Shown here one piece after another: positions 22,050 through 23,908 of a stretch of 23,908 nt of DNA. Made by a program: the position numbers and the translations under genes. The notes beneath the pieces are model-generated. The model saw only the letters and a list, made by a program, of their open reading frames with translations, was not told the origin of the DNA and did not search any database. Numbering within the stretch: position 1 is the stretch's first letter; each line of letters starts with the position of its first letter. The stretch spans positions 1 to 23,908 of IMG/VR virus record IMGVR_UViG_3300017991_001902; one strand, 5' to 3'. This DNA is from a virus.

Positions 22050-22331
22050 CTACTCGGCCGCGGGCCCGTCATCACGGGGCCACTCGATCTCGACCACTGT
22101 GAATTGGGGCTTCCGCTCTTGCTCGATCCTCTTCCATCGCGTCCTGAGAATGGCGGGCATCTGCGCTTCCGCTCGAATCACCGCCCCTTGATCCTCGTCA
22201 CGCAGCGCCTCGAATCTTTCGGCTGTCTGAGCGCGGGTAAGGAAGCGCTCCCATTCACGGTCATCCATCTGTTCAAACGGAGCGAAAGGACGCACTACAG
22301 CAAGCCGCCGACTGAGCGCTGGAGTGATCAT
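22050..22331 (-). CDS. Small hypothetical protein (93 aa)
   Basis: The frame overlaps the ART-like gene by ATGA (22328-22331) and its TAG stop forms part of the protease gene's SD. The sequence is helical and charged, opens MITPALSRRLAVVRPFAPFE and contains DDREWERFLTRAQTAERF; it ends in a short beta strand with FTVVEIEWPR. No family is recognised. The tight coupling on both sides marks it as a genuine late gene. A role next to the ChaB-ART protein or in head assembly is possible. Confidence 0.65.
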   Translation of the reverse strand: MITPALSRRLAVVRPFAPFEQMDDREWERFLTRAQTAERFEALRDEDQGAVIRAEAQMPAILRTRWKRIEQERKPQFTVVEIEWPRDDGPAAE

Positions 22332-23344
22332 TGCCCCGCCTCGACGATCAGTGCGGTCCTATTCAGGATCAAATAGACGTCAAAGCCTTGATCGATGGCG
22401 TCATAGCCCATCGCGGCGGCGAGCCTCCCAGGGTCCGCGTATGCCCGCTCCAGCTGTTCGCGTTGCGGATGCGGGCTCCCATCAAGACGTTTCATATACT
22501 CGTCGGCATCGGCCTGGCGCCCCTCTCGCTGCGCCCGTCTATATTGCGTGAATAGCTGTTTCTGCTCCTCCGGGCTCGGACGCCCAGCGAGCCGCTCCTT
22601 ATACTGAGCGCGTATCTCTCTGAGCTCGTCATTCGTGATTGTCTTAGCTCCTGGCCGCAAGGCCATGTGAACCACAGCATCAGGTGTCCCACCGGAGTAG
22701 TTCTGTGCGTATCCTTGATCGGTCGTCGTATAAGTGCCTGATCCGCCACCACCTCGTCCTGAATAGAGATCGCCGCTACGAAACTGTTCCGCCTGTTCCC
22801 CCGTCGCGACTCCGCGCCAAAGCTCTACGCCACCCTCTGGAACCGCCAACTCATCGACAACCTGTGGGAGACCATCGAATCCTTGCGCGTGGAGAATCTC
22901 CTTCAGCACAAGGTCTTCCGAGTGAGTTGGGTTGAATGGGTCGACCTCGCCCGCGAACTTGTCTAGCCCGCACATTGATAAAGGCGGCTCGGCGCCGATA
23001 TAGTTGGCTCGCAGATACTGTCCGGCAACCCCTCCGCCGCCCCTAGGCGCGCTCCCGCCCCGCCGCCCCTTGATCCCTTTGTGCCCCCAGTTGCCGGAGC
23101 CTGGGCCGCCTTCTGTGAGAGCGTCGATCCACTCTAGCTCGACCACTGCCTCACGTGTTTGCGCGTTCGCTGCGGTGTAGGCGATACGGAACGCCTCCCC
23201 CTCACACTCACTGTTGTCCCCGCCGTCGCGCCGACAAGCCGAAAAGCTGCGGTTCCACGCTCGCACCCAGGTGATGCGTCGATCCTCAGACCACGCCTTC
23301 ACGCGATCCGGCAGCCCGGGATCGTCCTTCCCATCATAGGGCAT
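22328..23344 (-). CDS. ChaB-like and ADP-ribosyltransferase-like fusion (338 aa)
   Basis: Residues about 8-60 look like a ChaB-type domain (LPDRVKAWSED, W29-x-N31, two Cys and AFRIAYTAAN). A Gly-rich motif, GGPGSGNWGHKGIKGRRGGS (79-98), is widespread as a linker in phage head-associated proteins. Residues about 165-338 resemble an ADP-ribosyltransferase: LWRGV with R177, an STS-like GTYTTTD (203-209), and a closing GYDAI...VYLILNRTALIV. The usual catalytic Glu pair is not clear, since the ExE region reads FDVYLILN, so activity is uncertain. Like T4 Alt, it may be packaged and ejected. The start ATG 23344 has only AGG two bases upstream. Position upstream of the protease suits a minor head protein. 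Confidence 0.65.
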   Translation of the reverse strand: MPYDGKDDPGLPDRVKAWSEDRRITWVRAWNRSFSACRRDGGDNSECEGEAFRIAYTAANAQTREAVVELEWIDALTEGGPGSGNWGHKGIKGRRGGSAPRGGGGVAGQYLRANYIGAEPPLSMCGLDKFAGEVDPFNPTHSEDLVLKEILHAQGFDGLPQVVDELAVPEGGVELWRGVATGEQAEQFRSGDLYSGRGGGGSGTYTTTDQGYAQNYSGGTPDAVVHMALRPGAKTITNDELREIRAQYKERLAGRPSPEEQKQLFTQYRRAQREGRQADADEYMKRLDGSPHPQREQLERAYADPGRLAAAMGYDAIDQGFDVYLILNRTALIVEAGQ

Positions 23345-23347
23345 AGC

Positions 23348-23908
23348 CTATATTGCCGCCCAACCATACTCGCCCGGAGCCCAGACGTTGTTGTCAATCT
23401 CGCTCCGCCAAGTTTGGCCGCCGTGGGTCGCCACATCGCCCTCGTTCCACACGCCGATAGCCCCAGACGGCGCTACCCACATCGGTGGATCGCTTTGATC
23501 ACGCCACGTGCCCGCCTTGGACGGCTCGTAGCCGTTCCCGTTCATCAGGGATAGCCACACGCGCCCCAGGTGTGTCGCCAAATCGTCCAGCGCATACACC
23601 TTAGGCGCCCACGGCTGCGGCTCGTCCGGCGGCTCCTCATCGTCAACCACCGACCACAGCGTGAGCAGCGTAGCAGGCGGCGTCCAATCGCTCTGGGTCA
23701 CGTGGTCCTGGACGGCCTCGTAGGTCACGTCGTCGTACACGCGCCGCGTACCGCGCCACACCTGCTCGCCAGCGATCCACGGTAGCACATCGGCGGCGTC
23801 CTCACGGTACACCAGCCACAGTGTCGGATACGAGCTCGGATCATCGCCGTACACGCCGCGATCATGCGGCTGTCTGACCATGACCACCTGGTCACCGTGT
23901 TGGTAGAT
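23348..23908 (-). CDS. Carbohydrate-binding-like module protein, 5' end cut by window edge
   Basis: The frame is open to the right edge, so the true start is outside the window. GTG 23887 and ATG 23881 are inner candidates with only GGTGG upstream. At least two copies of a chitin-binding-like (CBM5/12 type) pattern are visible. One is VTYEAVQDHVTQSDWTPPAT ending in LW; the other, at the C-terminus, has GDVATHGGQTWRSEIDNNVW followed by PGEYGW. A third Trp-rich stretch lies between them. Such modules occur in phage structural proteins and bind polysaccharide. The gene ends in TAG four bases before the ATG of the ART-like gene and would be a head-region surface or minor structural protein. Confidence 0.6.
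   Translation of the reverse strand: MYQHGDQVVMVRQPHDRGVYGDDPSSYPTLWLVYREDAADVLPWIAGEQVWRGTRRVYDDVTYEAVQDHVTQSDWTPPATLLTLWSVVDDEEPPDEPQPWAPKVYALDDLATHLGRVWLSLMNGNGYEPSKAGTWRDQSDPPMWVAPSGAIGVWNEGDVATHGGQTWRSEIDNNVWAPGEYGWAAI

Noticed and set aside
1426-22052. TAG reassigned to an amino acid
   Set aside because: TAG falls at sensible gene ends right before SD-led starts and I noticed no in-frame TAG that splits a gene, so it acts as a stop.
21244-22191. Plus-strand frame opposite the protease gene
   Set aside because: Arg/His/Val-rich antisense shadow with no SD. The minus strand carries a coherent protease and scaffold with strong ribosome binding sites.
1-23908. tRNA genes, insertion sequences or integrase/att sites
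   Set aside because: I saw no cloverleaf-like sequence, transposase motif or terminal inverted repeats. The coding density leaves little room for them.

Overview
The window reads as a stretch of the late (structural) region of an unclassified long-tailed siphovirus of Caudoviricetes, or of a prophage. I cannot tell which: there is no integrase, terminase, portal, att site or host gene in view. Every gene I can support is on the minus strand, so transcription and gene order run from high to low coordinates. The DNA is GC-rich and nearly every gene has a strong AGGAGG-type Shine-Dalgarno, so the host is a bacterium that uses SD-led initiation. I do not assign a host taxon.

Head module (about 23.9 to 16 kb). 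A cut-off protein with carbohydrate-binding-like modules is followed by a ChaB/ADP-ribosyltransferase-like protein, a small protein, a prohead protease carrying an in-frame C-terminal scaffold with its own ribosome binding site, a likely decoration protein and the major capsid protein. After the capsid gene come a small protein and two paralogous parallel beta-helix proteins with another small gene between them.

Neck and tail-tube module (about 16.2 to 11.5 kb). This holds a tiny HhH-like protein, a head-tail connector, a small connector-type protein, an HK97-gp10-like protein and a protein in the tail-terminator position. Next is a 513-residue tail tube protein whose C-terminal half is a six-Asp-box beta-propeller. 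Two overlapping tail assembly chaperone genes follow.

Tail shaft and tip (11.5 to 1.6 kb). A 1843-residue tape measure carries four 216-bp tandem repeats. It is followed by an enlarged Dit-like protein, a hub-like protein and a jelly-roll tail protein that is a receptor-binding candidate. Using the usual rule of about 1.5 angstrom per residue, the tape measure predicts a tail near 275 nm.

Lysis and left end (1.6 kb to 1). A 58-residue protein, a membrane-anchored coiled-coil protein and a holin-like protein are followed by a GC hairpin. A convincing extended -10 promoter with three CGTAAA repeats at 11-bp spacing then drives a separate small gene. Beyond a second hairpin, a further gene starts and runs off the left edge. 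No endolysin is visible.

The most unusual feature is how many adhesion-type beta modules are spread over the virion: propellers on the tail tube, two beta-helices beside the capsid gene, carbohydrate-binding-like modules at the right edge, an extra domain in Dit and a jelly-roll tip protein. Other points of interest are the ChaB-ART fusion, the nested scaffold, a structured leader before the tail chaperone, and a strong bias to TAG stops that are often built into the next gene's TAGGAGG ribosome binding site.
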